Source: Micrasema longulum (taxonomy: Eukaryota > Arthropoda > Insecta > Trichoptera > Brachycentridae). Taken from it: 64,000 nucleotides of DNA. Below, one piece after another: positions 11,870 to 22,939 of this stretch. Every line of letters begins with the position of its first letter. Positions within the stretch are counted from its first letter, which is position 1. Below the pieces are notes generated by a model that ran no database searches, was not told where the DNA came from, and saw only the letters and a program-made list of their open reading frames with translations. The stretch lies in NCBI GenBank assembly GCA_022494885.1, contig JAGVSM010001642.1, positions 1 through 64,000 of the forward strand. Reading direction: 5' to 3'. Both the position numbers and the translations under genes were made by a program.

Positions 11870-12850
11870 CTACAGAATGGTGATTTTAAAAAGGTTTTAT
11901 TAAATTTTAACCAAATGTGCTATCTTTTTTAATAATATCTGATGGGTTGGTGAGAGTGTACATAAAAAAAACAATGGTTTAAGATATTGTTATAACTAGG
12001 TATATTAATTTATTTTTACACGGGTACATTTTTTATTTAATAGCTGTGTGAATCATATTATAATAAAAACCAATACACTGTAATTAAAACGCAAACCACA
12101 AGTAATTTTTTTATTGTAGATTGTTTGAAATGTATAAATAATGGGATCAATTGTTTATCAATAAATTTATAAATATATTTAAAAAAATATAACTTGTACA
12201 GTGCATTTTATTTATTCTGTATTAATTACATGTTATTATAATAAACGCAAAATATTCGATAAAAAGTGTACTTGTTTAAAAATAAATAAATGTATGACAT
12301 TTTCTAAGCTGATGGTTTTTTTCGTATACACGATTCTCTCATCCAAAAGAGGTTTTTTAAAAACATAGCACGTTCGACTAAAAATGAATATTAAGGTTTT
12401 TTAAATCAACATTCCGTACATTTTAAAATGCGTTTGTGTAAGTTTTGCGAACGCGCCAGCACTAGATAATCGACATATGCGTACGTGACTAGATTAACTA
12501 AGATATTTATAAAATAAAGTAATAATATGAGTATATTTAAAAACCGTGTTTTTAATCCATAGTTAATTAATACCCATACCTTGAATGTATATCATTATAT
12601 TTTTACTATTTAGAATCGCAGAGAAATTCAAACGAACGCAGGAGCAGCCTGTGTATATTTTATTACCATATCATTAGCAACAAATAAAGCAATAGTTGTC
12701 TCTGTCCCACTCATTAGCGCGTCTTAGCGCAAGAGAGATAGAGATTATTTTTATAATGAGTATACCGCGCGATGTCATACCATACGCTTATTCACAGATA
12801 CTATACGCAAGCGCAATGTGTAAATGTTTAAAAACGCTTTAAAACCCGTC
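11870..12850 (+). repeat. ~1-kb dispersed repeat, copy 1
   Basis: Colinear with 61015-61955. Shared blocks include TATTAAATTTTAACCAAATG, ACAGTGCATTTTATT, AAATAAAGCAATAGTTGTCT, GCGCAAGAGAGATAGAGATT and GCGCGATGTCATACCAT. No coding capacity. Could be a Helitron-type or retroelement non-coding region. Confidence 0.7.
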
Positions 12851-13007
12851 GGGAAAAGTATGGGGTCGTACCGTTCTGCGTATTTTAATATAAAAAAAGG
12901 GTAGGTAGGGACATATTACCCTAGAAGCATTTATTGTTGGCGATCAGTAGGGCTGTGTTGCCAAAAAAATGGTACTACGATAGAAATATATATTATTACC
13001 AAATACC

Positions 13008-14342
13008 AAAGAATTAAGAATAGTCCTCGCCTACTCGCCTATGACTCGCCTACAGGCTGTATTAAATGCCGCAGCGAGACTTATTTTTGGAATCTCTAAA
13101 TTCAGTCATATCACTCCACTACTTCGGGAATTGCACTGGCTACGTTTTCCACAGAGGGTGGAATACAAACTCTGTTGGCTCATGTATAAGTCACTGCACA
13201 ACTCTGCTCCAGAATATCTAAGGGAACTCTGCATTCCAGATGAACTAGCTGACAGACGTCTTACGCTTAGATCAGCTACATCTACGTCGAAAGGAAAAGT
13301 TATTATACCTCTACGCAAACAGCGCACTAAATTCGGCGAACGTGCATTTGCGGTCGCAGGCCCTACGGCATGGAATGCTCTCCCAGCAGAAATCCGAAAC
13401 TGTGAGAGTGAAGTGATGTTTCGGAAGAAACTTAAAACCCACTTGTTCTCTAAATCATTTGAATAAATTCTTAGCATGTGGTGGAAAAGTAGTATGAAAA
13501 AGTACATTATTTTTCTTAAATTAAAAAGTTAAAGCTAAAATTAAATTTACATCTTTATATAATCACTTTGTAAAGCGCCCTTGAGGTATTATATTACGAA
13601 AATGGCGCTATATAAGTTATCCATAATTATTATTATTATTAGTCTAGAAGGCGCGTGGAATCGTATTTGAATTCATCGGACTGTGTCCAAAAACTCCACG
13701 CTCCATGCTCCACTTTCGCCGAGCGCATGTGTGAAGTCACCGCGTGATGTTGCCAGACCGTGAAAAATATAATCATAATACAAATGTAAGATAATTGTAT
13801 TTAAAAAAAGCAGTTTGTTAAATTCTCTAAAATTTTATTGTGCACGCGGAAATATTGATTGACACAACAGAATAGATAAGTAAAGGGTCATTTAATAAGA
13901 GTAATTGAATTAATGAACTTTGAACTTAAAATAGAAAACAAATTTTATTTTACATAAAACGGATATTTTTATATCATGTTAAAGAATATTTGATGTTTTA
14001 AAAATAATGTCGATCAAATGTCCACCACGGCGTTGTTTAATCCGAGAGGTCCAAATTTGATGGAAATTTTTCAGATGGAAAAATAATCAAATTTTTAAGC
14101 AATGCATCTGTTACTTACACATGAAATATGACCCCACCCTGTTTCTTTAAGATCCCAGCAGTATTTCTACACTTTAAAACGACACAATACGGCTTAGTTG
14201 AATTCAAATCGTGAGTTGCGTATTGAGCGACGTCTACAAAGAAACTAATGGGTCAAAACGTAAAACGACTCTTTTAAGAGTCGTTTAGTCGCCTTCCGTT
14301 TGATGCGCGTATGCGGTTTCTGGACTATTCTTAATTTGATGT
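13008..14342 (-). mobile_element. P-like element, copy C, interrupted by an L2-like insertion
   Basis: A perfect 8-bp duplication CAAATACC flanks it (13000-13007 and 14343-14350). The THAP side is at the right, so the element lies on the minus strand; its start codon and reading frame are decayed. An L2-like 3' end sits inside the right-hand terminal repeat (13027-13640). This is the cleanest target duplication in the family. Confidence 0.8.
13027..13640 (+). pseudogene. 5'-truncated L2-like LINE, reverse transcriptase C-terminus and 3' UTR
   Basis: The frame 13041-13466 begins MTRLQAVLNAAARLIFG and carries HITPLLRELHWLRFPQRVEY, APEYLRELC, FGERAFAVAGPTAWNALP and a KTHLFSKSFE end. This is the typical end of L2/Crack-type reverse transcriptase proteins. 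The 3' UTR contains AAGCGCCCTTGAGG, ATGGCGCTATATAAG and a TTATTATTATTATTA tail. Truncation at the 5' end is usual for such insertions. AGTCC at 13022-13026 and AGTCT at 13641-13645 look like a short target duplication inside the P-like terminal repeat. Confidence 0.85.
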
Positions 14343-14673
14343 CAAATACCTGATTTTTTTTAAATTATCAATATGTCACGATGTTATCATCTTTCTAACT
14401 AAGTTTATCAACACGTATATCATGTTGTTTAAATACTTAGGAAAATAAATACTCAACAATAAAATATTTATATATTTCAATAAAATAATTTCAAGACACA
14501 AGTGACCAGAAGTTTCTACAAACGGCTTTCTCTGTAAAAAAAACGGATGTGAAATATTTTTCTGTGAAAGTCGATGCATGTTTTTATTGCAAACATATAA
14601 ATGTCATAAAAACTTTGACTTTAAGCTGATTATATGAACGAAATCATATTAATATAATATTTTTTGTAGGTCG

Positions 14674-14738
14674 GTATCGATCTCAGAGTAATTAGGCGCT
14701 GGTAGCGCATTATTACTCCGAAGTATCAATGGTCGGTC
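14674..14738. repeat. imperfect hairpin
   Basis: GAGTAATTAGGCGCT pairs with AGCGCATTATTACTC across a short loop, with weaker pairing outward. Possibly a remnant of a palindromic element. Confidence 0.35.
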
Positions 14739-14899
14739 ACAATTTACAATCAACTACATTTTATCGTATAATTTCGAACATCTTTTAAAAAAATGGTAGG
14801 GTTCTTGGGAGTATATATTATGTTACGGAAATGACCGCTTTTAAAAAGAACAAGGAGTGCGGTATGAAAGCTGTTTGGTAATCAGATATTTACTCAGTG

Positions 14900-15305
14900 A
14901 ATGCCGTCTATATAACGCCTGCAACATATAACCTATTCTTCTCTACGGATGCGAATCGTGGCACCTCACTAGGGCCCAAAACAGCAAAATACTGAGTTTT
15001 GAGAATAGATGTCTCGAAAGAATCTTGTATTAAGTAATAAGAGAACGGACGAAGAAAACTCTGTTGAGAACTGTCATCAAGCGGATGCGATACGGCTGGC
15101 AGAACCATATACTGTCGAAGACTATTGTGAGCTTTAACTACGCTTGCCTACTTTACAAGGCATCAGGCTCTCGACGTCCTAGATTACGGGACGTGAACCT
15201 GATCTGGGTTGACAATGAGGAGCTGGCAGCCGACAGGGATGCCTGGAGGTTCTTTGTGAACACCATAGTGCCCAACATGGGAGCGGACATGGAATTATGG
15301 TGATG
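14900..15305 (+). pseudogene. degenerate non-LTR reverse transcriptase C-terminus
   Basis: Broken frames read LYGCESWHLT near 14936 and then, from 15064, VIKRMRYGWQNHILSK, GSRRPRLRDVNLIWVDN and ELAADRDAWRFFVNTIVPN. LYGCE.W and the R-P-R-L-R-W-x-D / DRDAW pattern are typical of RTE-type endonuclease-reverse transcriptase tails. Stops and frameshifts show it is dead. Confidence 0.65.
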
Positions 15306-15369
15306 ATGACTTAACTTCAAATAAATTAGAAGCCTTTCGAAATCGTCCTCTTTTCAGCGATATTACTGA

Positions 15370-15560
15370 AGGCATATTCACAATTTGGATTTTGGAGCTG
15401 TCCATTAATGGAATTACTGACGTAATCTCTCCATAATCTATTTACTATGCAATGCGTATCGCAAATCCGTCTAACTTCTTGACTGTAGATTCTGCCTCTT
15501 TTGGGTTTCCCTGCGATTGCCTTTAGTACTTTAATCTCTGACGTTCTGAGCAGTTATTTG
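15370..15560 (-). pseudogene. possible LINE C-terminal relic
   Basis: Minus-strand frames give KVLKAIAGKPKRGRIYSQEV and RRICDTHCIVNRLWRDYV. This is reminiscent of the region after the reverse transcriptase domain in Jockey-like elements, but the match is weak. Confidence 0.3.
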
Positions 15561-16289
15561 GTTTTTCTATTTATTTTTTTTCTTGGTTTTTTTCGTTTTT
15601 TTTTATTTTCTCTCTATATATCCTCGCCTCTGTTGTATACACCATGATTTGGTCTGACACACGTTTTGTATATCCGAATTATGTTTCCAATAATCATGTG
15701 TTCATTGTACTATACGACATTTCTTAGGCATCCAGATATTTACTAACTGAGATGGATATGTTCTCATCATCATTATGGCAGCATCATCTGCATGACATGT
15801 GATGTTAATGACCTTATCTCCCTTAGTAGATTCACTACTTTATTTTATTTTTAAAAGCGTTTTTTATGTATATTTATTCTGCTTGTATAAGAAAAGGTTT
15901 TAGGCGTATATATTGTTGTTGTATATTTAGTTATAAAGGTGCTAAACTTGCTTTGTTTCTTTGTTGTTCTCAATATGTGTTATTTTCTTAATGTTAATAT
16001 TATTCATGTCCCGAATTGAGTTGTTGTAACTCCTGGGAATGTAATTCAACGTATTATACTAGTAAAATACTTTGTTTATAATATGATTTATAAATAAAAT
16101 AAAAAAATATAATTTAAAAGTTAGGTGCGAAGATGAAAACTAAATTGAGTACTTTTTAATAAAACCTGATCTGTTTTTAAGGTATTATTTTATACAATCA
16201 ATTTAATTGTAACAGAAACGGAGAACATGAAAAAAGTCCCAATTACACCATTAAAGAAGTATATGTGAATATAGGAGACTGAAGTAATG

Positions 16290-16640
16290 AAGTGAATATA
16301 GTAAAATTATGGAAAATTACCGTATAAAAGTTGGAGAAAATTTTAGTAATAAAAGAGTTGTGTCTATGGGAACAGCTCAAGGATCAGTCTTCGTACCGAT
16401 TCATTACTTAATATATTGTAATTCCATGGAAAACCATATAAAATTTTCGAATTGCTTCCAATTCGCAGACGATACTGCCCTTGTAATAAGCCATTAAAAT
16501 GTAAAAACTGACCCAAAAATGCTTCAAGAAGATTTTTCAAATCTCATTAAATGGGCGCATGACTATGGCTTAGTAATAAATTCTAAAAAAAATAAAATTG
16601 TTCATGTCTCCTCGCCATATACTTCTTGAACCAGGTGGAT
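16290..16640 (+). pseudogene. reverse transcriptase core fragment (FADD motif)
   Basis: The frame 16309-16497 reads VVSMGTAQGSVFVPIHYLIY and then FQFADDTALVISH. The FADD box at 16462-16473 is the catalytic motif of non-LTR reverse transcriptases. After one stop the frame continues DPKMLQEDFSNLIKWAHDYG, LVINSKKNKIVHVS. The order matches a Jockey/CR1-type palm domain. Only the central part remains. Confidence 0.8.
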
Positions 16641-16649
16641 TCATCAACA

Positions 16650-16767
16650 ATAGTTTGAGTTTGTCCAAATTTTTGTAGATAAGAACTGGACTGGTCAATT
16701 TAACAGGTCTCTAGGGGTTGAATCCAGTTCTTATCTACAAAAAATTGGACAAACTCAAATCATTGTT
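16650..16767. repeat. head-to-head inverted pair of the ~383-bp repeat start
   Basis: TTTGAGTTTGTCCAAATTTT is followed by TGTAGATAAGAACTGGA and, after a short spacer, by the reverse complement of the same sequence. Together they form a palindrome of roughly 115 bp. Confidence 0.75.
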
Positions 16768-16769
16768 CA

Positions 16770-17195
16770 TTAGATATAAGTTTGATTATTTAAAATAAAT
16801 ATTTAGGGAGGAATAAAAAAAAATGTTTAGGTACCAGTTTTTCATACGCTTTTCGAGAAAATGGCCGACTTGTGTCTCTTGAGGTCTAATCATTACCTAC
16901 TTGGGGACGGAAGTTCATATATTTTTTGCCTTGCTTATTTTCAAATAATTTACAAGGCTACTTAGGCCACTGTATCCTTCAAACTGCTCTAGATGTTTCA
17001 AGATTGGTGGCCTTATTTAAAACGTCTCTGCATTTACTCAAATTCTCAGTGTTTAGTTTATCAATCTACTGTATAATACGGTTAATTTGTTACCTGAAGT
17101 AGTAGGCACGCTAGGTTAGACTACCAAGCTCAGTTTGGGTTAGGTTAGGTACAGAATTTTTACCTATTTCGGTCTTAATCTTGATAAGAAACTGT
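16770..17195. other. AT-rich intronic stretch
   Basis: No gene seen. A short GGGTTAGGTTAGGT run lies near 17136; two TTAGG units are too few to call a telomeric repeat. Confidence 0.4.
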
Positions 17196-17200
17196 CTTAC

Positions 17201-17491
17201 TGTCACCAGGGCGGTTGCCCCACGGGGGCCTCGTGGGACGAGGGGGCCTGGAAGGTCTGAAGGGCTTCTGAGGCCGGTTGGGGCCCTGGTTGAACCAGCC
17301 CGTAAACCACCCGGGCCCGTGCCCCGGGAACTGCGGTTTGGGGGGCCGAGGGGGGCGCTGTGGTCTCTGAGGCCACCTGTCTTGTGTTATAACCCCGGCG
17401 GGGATCCAGTCTAGAAAACCACCAAAGTTGCTGGATCCTTCTGAATTTTCGGACTGTGGTTTTTCAGGGGGGCGGTTATTGTCTTGATAAT
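17201..17491 (-). CDS. exon 3, Arg-Pro-rich segment
   Basis: 291 nt, phase 1 to phase 1. The acceptor is TTTGTTCATAG and the donor GTAAGA. Joined to exon 2 it reads G/AT = Asp, then YQDNNRPPEKPQ, a Ser/Glu patch, GGFLDWIPAGVITQDRWPQ, and two blocks of R-P-x-R-P type (RPQRPPRPPKP; RPSRPPRPTRPPW) separated by FPGHGPGWFTGWFNQGPN. It is basic and rich in Pro, Trp and aromatic residues. If the donor is not used the frame continues for eight codons (SKTVSYQD) to a stop, so intron retention would give a shorter protein lacking exon 4. The plus-strand open frame over the same bases is a shadow. Confidence 0.75.
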
Positions 17492-17603
17492 CTATGAACA
17501 AATAACAGTTTAATAATGTGATCACTGACAGGTTATAAGCCCAGCAAATGTCTCAGCTTTCATATTTTCTGTTCAGAGATGTTACACATCTATTGAAGCA
17601 TCT

Positions 17604-17848
17604 GGGCTCCGATTACAATGGGAAGTTAACAAAGTTATCTTCGACTGTCTATTAAGAAAAACCGATATTTGTGTACGAAAGTGAGTATATTTGCATGAAC
17701 ATTCAAAGTATCTTCGTCGGTAACCTTCAATTGAACATGTTTAACAGAAAAAATTGTATGCATATTTTGCTTTTCATTCAGAAAACTTAATTTTACTTTG
17801 TAGATAAAATTTAAGATAAGTGTTAACTTCCCATTGTAATCGGAGCCC
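17604..17848. mobile_element. MITE, GGGCTCCGATTACAATGGGA family, copy 1
   Basis: Begins GGGCTCCGATTACAATGGGA followed by AGTTAAC and ends with the reverse complement. 245 bp, no coding capacity. Related ends occur at 24210, 40933, 42511, 42513 and 43440. Confidence 0.75.
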
Positions 17849-18299
17849 TGGTCAGTCCACTTTATACGAAAGCAAATCATGCTTAATAAACATAGGTCTA
17901 AAACGACATGGATTTTTTTTTAAAGTTGCTACTTAGTAAGGCCACATTCACAGCGCTGTGCCTTAATTTTTTTACCCTTAGGGTTTTGTAGTTTTTGAAC
18001 TACAAGTAAAACAAATATCACATTTTACAATACAATTATTCTAAATTTTATATTACGAGAAGTTATTTTGCTCCTCAAAAATAAATAGTTTACCGAGGTG
18101 AAATGACGCATAATTAAATAGACACGTTACAAGCGTAAAAAAAATGGCATTTCACCATGATTAGATCAGATGTTACACAAAAAAGCCCTTATGTGTGATG
18201 AAAAAATGATTTAATTGCTCTGCAACGGTGAAAAACCAAAAAGATGTATTGTTTCATTCGTATATGCAATGCAATGGGGATATATAACTTTTTTCTACA

Positions 18300-18690
18300 A
18301 TTAAGTTAAATTAACAAGGGTCTATGAAATACTGTAGAGCAAAAAAAAAATTTTTTTAATTCGTAGCATAAAAAATATTTTCAACGTATGATTTTTAATT
18401 CCCGTGAAAACGGCTCATTACATAGGCCACTCCCCTAATACGTCACGATTCGGTTAAATTTTGTTTGTAAGCGTTAAAATTTAAATAGAACATCATCACG
18501 AATATTGTGACAATTGTTAACGCCAAAAATGTTGCGTTTTTGAGGAGACATATTTTATTACAATTTTATTTTTAAAGTCACGTATGAGAACATTTCTCCA
18601 AAATATCTATATTGGTTTAGAAAATACAATTAAATTTTCTAAATCTATTACACATATTTTTATCGTTATTCGTAGTTTCTCGATTATGGA
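18300..18690 (+). repeat. dispersed repeat, copy 1 (pair with 50860-51290)
   Basis: Shared blocks in order: GTCTATGAAATA, ACATAGGCCACTCCCC, ACGTCACGATTC, AACATCATCACGAATATTGT, CCAAAAATGTTGCGTTTTTG and ATTTCTCCAAAATATC. A shorter match lies at 23690-23800. Class unknown. Confidence 0.65.
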
Positions 18691-19114
18691 AGGTATAAAA
18701 AAAAAATGTTAACATTTTTTTTAAATTTCAACAGTTGCCAACTAGTGTCGTATCTACGGTAACAAGCAACATTTAAATAATGTGAAATAAAGACTAATGT
18801 ACGTCTTTTTCTTATTTGAATGATTGCATGTGTATTGTGATGTGCTATTTCTTTTTTTTTCAAATGAAGCGCCTCGACACAATACCCAATATCCATATAA
18901 ACGATACACGCCAGATGGCTCCCTAACACACCACTCCACAACACACGAGAGCAATGTATTCCTACTTTTACGGGTCTATTTATTATACCTGAGTGCTCAG
19001 GTGATTTTTTATGCTCTAAAAATTCATTTTGGATGAATAACGTAATTATTTTCCAAACATGTATAGGAAGAATTAATAACTACTAATTTTATTTAAATAA
19101 TTGTGCTCGTTTAA

Positions 19115-19510
19115 ATATCGAGCTATGATCGCAAAAGCATTGTAAGCGACAAAAAATATTTACCACGCAAGAGACCTCGGGTTCGATGCTCGACATAGTT
19201 GACATGAAAGATTGATTTAAAAAGGTGTTTTTACACTAGAATATTTCATAGTCTCTGGACTGGCACCTGAAACGTAAGACTGATCAACTTACCTTCACGT
19301 AAGAAAAATAATCGAGATACGCGGTACGCTGCAATTGATGTAATCCAATGCGTCCTTTGGTACGGAAAGGGAATGATGATGACAGCGATATTTTTCTTCT
19401 TAACTATTAACGATATTGATACAAAAAATACATATTCAAAACAAAATTTGTTTTTTTCGTAAAATACTGTTTTTGTCGGTTACGGTATTTTGGCAATCAT
19501 GACTCGATAT
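19115..19510. mobile_element. inverted-repeat DNA element (CGTAAGCGAC type), copy 2, with a SINE inside
   Basis: The left end ATATCGAGCTATGATCGC, AGCATTGTAAGCGAC is mirrored at the right by GTCGGTTACGGTATTTTGGC, AATCATGACTCGATAT. A family A SINE occupies most of the interior (about 19160-19392). Confidence 0.65.
19160..19392 (+). repeat. SINE family A copy inside the inverted-repeat element
   Basis: Head remnant GAGACCTCGGGTTCGATGC, then TTTTTACACTAGAATATTTC, CTCTGGACTGGCACCTGAAA, and an end GGAAAGGGAATGATGATGA. The 5' part of the tRNA-like head is eroded. Confidence 0.65.
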
Positions 19511-20640
19511 GACATAATTCGTTTGTATGCTGTAAATGTTGATCTTAGAATATGATATTTAGATAAAACTGCACCTATCACTGGCGGCTCCCGACCGAAA
19601 ACATTGGCAGTGCATTTCTTTACATTTTGTCGAGTTGTATATTAAGTTTAATAATATTATTACAATATGGCAGGTCTGACGTGATAAACGAGCAATAGTA
19701 TGACAGCCCGCGCATCGGAACAAGGAAGCTTAATTTGCGTAACATTATACGCACGTTATAGGTAACTAAATTCGTACTAATATCATGTCATTACGCATGT
19801 ACAAAGTGACATTACAAACGAACTTCAAATCTGCGCATGCGTTGGCAATGCCCGGAATATTTATATTATCTTCTTCATCTAACGCACAATTCATTGTTTG
19901 AAGCATTGTCTATCTCGCTCAAATGACGATTTTTTGAGATATGAAATATTTCTTACAAATTTAGGGTAAAAGATTGTGCAAAACAGAATATGCACTGGGA
20001 CGATTGCGCATGCGTAGACAAGGTGAGAAAATCGTCCGCTAGAGTCGATTTCGCTAGATCTTTTGGCGCTAGTATTGAATATTATGATGTTGCGTGTATA
20101 TTATTGCAACAAATCCCTGTTTCTTTCTATCTACTTATAACATATTTTACTATCAATAAAATGACTTATTTATTTACACAAAATTTTACTTGGCAGTGCA
20201 CTGCACTTATGCACATACTAAGAAACCGCCCCTGCACCTAGTTCATGTAATTATGTTCAATTAACACGTTCACAGATTATTCAGTCGTTACTTCACTACA
20301 CAATGTATGTAACTATGTCTCATGTCATAACATGCAGGTAACAGGTATGAGAAAAGTAGCATCGTAATCGAATATCAATCAATTAATATTCCTGTCTTGT
20401 GGTAAAACATTTCATTACTTTTCTATACGTTTTCCTTATTTTCTATTCGTTTTCCTTGGTCGAGTTACCCGATGTAATACTCTGTTCTACTGCGGTCCAT
20501 CATCGACTAATTCACCAGTAATGCGGATGCATGTACTTGCGAACCAATATGCTAACAACATCGATGTCTTGTAAATTTTAAATATCAATGTATATGTTTC
20601 ATATCAAATAGAACGTAATATTCTGTTTATATTGTATTTT
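19511..20640. other. intronic stretch, no gene recognised
   Basis: Somewhat less AT-rich at 19990-20120, where an 83-codon frame opens, but it shows no recognisable motif, splice support or homologous copy here. Confidence 0.4.
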
Positions 20641-20659
20641 ATAACATAATGTACCCAGC

Positions 20660-21480
20660 TGCTTTAAACCTTTAACTGCATTTCTTTAGCTTATTAAAAA
20701 AAATATATATATAGATTATTATTTCTTATTTTTTTTAAAACCAACTAAACTTCCAAACACAGTTCTATATTTCATTTCTTTATAATGTATTTTTAAAAAT
20801 TTATGTTGTTTATACACTCATCTTTTTATTTTTATACCAACTATACTTTTTAACATTTCTTACTTAACGTACTATTATTTGGCATATGATTTATTGCTCC
20901 TATTTCTTACTATAGTATTGAGTGAGTTTTTAGAAAACATATCTCAATTATCACTTCAATTATGTTTTTATGTATATATATATTCCTTTTCTGTTGATTT
21001 CAATGATACTCTTATTTTGTTTTTTTTTTTAATACTACTAAATTTTACTTTAATGAAACCATTATTTTGTATATTTGATTATGTGTGATTCTTAATTTGT
21101 ATAACTTTTATTTTTAAAATTATTTCTGATTATCTTTTTTACATTATATTCTTTGGAGTTTTATTATTTATTACTTATATCTTTTTTTCTAGATTGATAT
21201 TATATTGCATCACATGTCATTATAATTTAATCTAATTAATTTTACTATGTATTTTTATTCTTATTTATTGTGGCTTGACAAGGGCATAGCCTAAAAATAT
21301 ATCTAAACTAGTGTAATTTTGAATGAATGAATAAATAAATAAATAACACTGATCCTATCTTTTATTGCTTTATTTTGTGTTTTTTAAATTTTATTTTGTT
21401 TATATACTAATTATGTAAAATAAGTAATAAATAATAGTATGTAAAAGCCTTATGGGCGTGAAAAATAAATAAAATAAAAA
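20660..21480 (+). repeat. LINE 3' UTR fragments with AATAAA-type tails
   Basis: Around 20700-20840 is a unit whose reverse complement is repeated three times at 60498-60805. Tails are AAAATATATCTAAACTAGTG...AATAAATAAATAAA near 21295-21345 and GTAAAAGCCTTATGGGCGTG followed by AAAAATAAATAAA near 21440-21480. The second tail recurs on the minus strand at 60435-60475. No reverse transcriptase frame remains. Confidence 0.55.
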
Positions 21481-21594
21481 ATAAATAATTACGGAAATTA
21501 GTTAGAATTATTAGTAGCATGAATAAGAATTATTAGTTGCATGAACCCAAATTAAAGATATTTCTATATAAAAACACATTTTTTAAGTAAAAAA

Positions 21595-21680
21595 ACATGT
21601 CATCCATGTCATCCATCATGTCATCCATCATGTCGGGACCGAACTCGAGACCTTTTGCATAAGGGCTACAAGGCGGTACA
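21595..21680 (-). repeat. short tandem repeat and SINE head fragment
   Basis: CATGTCATCCAT repeats about three times, then the minus-strand SINE A head remnant GGACCGAACTCGAGACCTTT. Confidence 0.45.
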
Positions 21681-21749
21681 AAATTTTTAATTAAATTAAT
21701 TTAAAATGAATTACACTTATTCATTTATAAAGTTGTATAAACCACTTTA

Positions 21750-22030
21750 ACGTTTGAGTTATCCGTCGAACGGTTTGATTTAAAGTTTTGTATTTTTGAA
21801 ATTTCTCCGCGTGTGACGTATCAAGTTCGCTTCCCCCTCTCCTCGGTCACTTCTACCGATTGGTTCGTTGACTTGCCGTAAACCAGAAAATCTTTTACAA
21901 CGCTCTTATCATTGGTTGATTTATAAGAACTAGTGACGTCGTTCAAAATAGTTGTTTTTTTATTAATATATATTAATTTTTTTCATACATTTTCAAGAAA
22001 TATTTTTTAAATCGATTTCCTTATAGGGGG
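21750..22030 (+). repeat. dispersed repeat, second of a pair
   Basis: Colinear with 6880-7200: CGCGTGTGACGTATCAAGTT, GACTTGCCGTAAACCAGAAA, CTCTTATCATTGGTTGATTT. Confidence 0.65.
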
Positions 22031-22939
22031 TTGATCTTCCTCATTACTATCATTGCTATTTATAGTATTTATTTTTTATTTATTAATGTATTTAAACGCC
22101 TTGTAGGCTTTTACATGCTTTACATATATAAATGACAGACATGTATTTTACACAAAGGTAACAAAAAAATGAACTAGGATGAATAAGAAAAATAAAAATA
22201 TAAAAAAACCATCTTACATGTTAGTAAAAAAAATGTATGCATTTATATATTGTACATATTTATAATATATTATATATTGCAGTAGAGAAAACAGAAGTGC
22301 ATTTTTTTCCCACCAGTTATATCAAAAGAATCTTAAAATCAAACGATTTTAGAAAGATAATAATTAAGAATCCAGATATAAGTTATTAAAATGTACACAA
22401 TTTATATCAACATAGTATTATTTATGTATTTAAATTTTAAGTTAATGAATTTGTACACTGCCTTTAAAATTCATAAGTGTTGCATCAAATATATTTATAT
22501 CATTTGCGTATTCCTTTGCAAACGCATAAATTCTCCTTATGGGCGAGTGTGCACTGTAGTTTGTTGTAGATACATTTACAAACAAGAAATTATTAAATTG
22601 GGTAACCCGGCCGGGCATTTGCAATTTAATTAGCTTTAACAGTTGGGAACAGTCAAACATTTAATTTAATATTTTATAATGTATGTACATTCGAATATTT
22701 ATCCAAGTATATATAATTAATATGTTCAACTGGAATACCTAATTTAAAATGAACGAAACGTTAAATTTTATATTGAACTCTTTTGATATAATTTATATGC
22801 AGTTTATAATATGGAGACCAAATAACCGAGTTGTATTCAAGTTGGCTACGTAATAAAGCAACATACACAATTTTCATTACCTATGTCTCCTATTTCGGTC
22901 TATACCAAGTCAAAATCTCTGATCGTTCGCAACAGAAAT

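Noticed and set aside
13106..13507. Minus-strand frame over the L2-like insertion
   Set aside because: The plus-strand frame carries the reverse transcriptase motifs; this is its shadow.
17130..17152. TTAGG-like run as telomeric repeat
   Set aside because: Only about two units; not evidence of a telomere or interstitial telomeric tract.
17181..17414. GC-rich plus-strand open frame
   Set aside because: It is the opposite-strand shadow of exon 3, which has splice signals and phase agreement; this frame has neither.
20879..21088. Phe/Leu-rich plus-strand frame resembling a membrane protein
   Set aside because: T-rich low-complexity DNA in a LINE 3' region produces such frames; no start context, splice or homologue.
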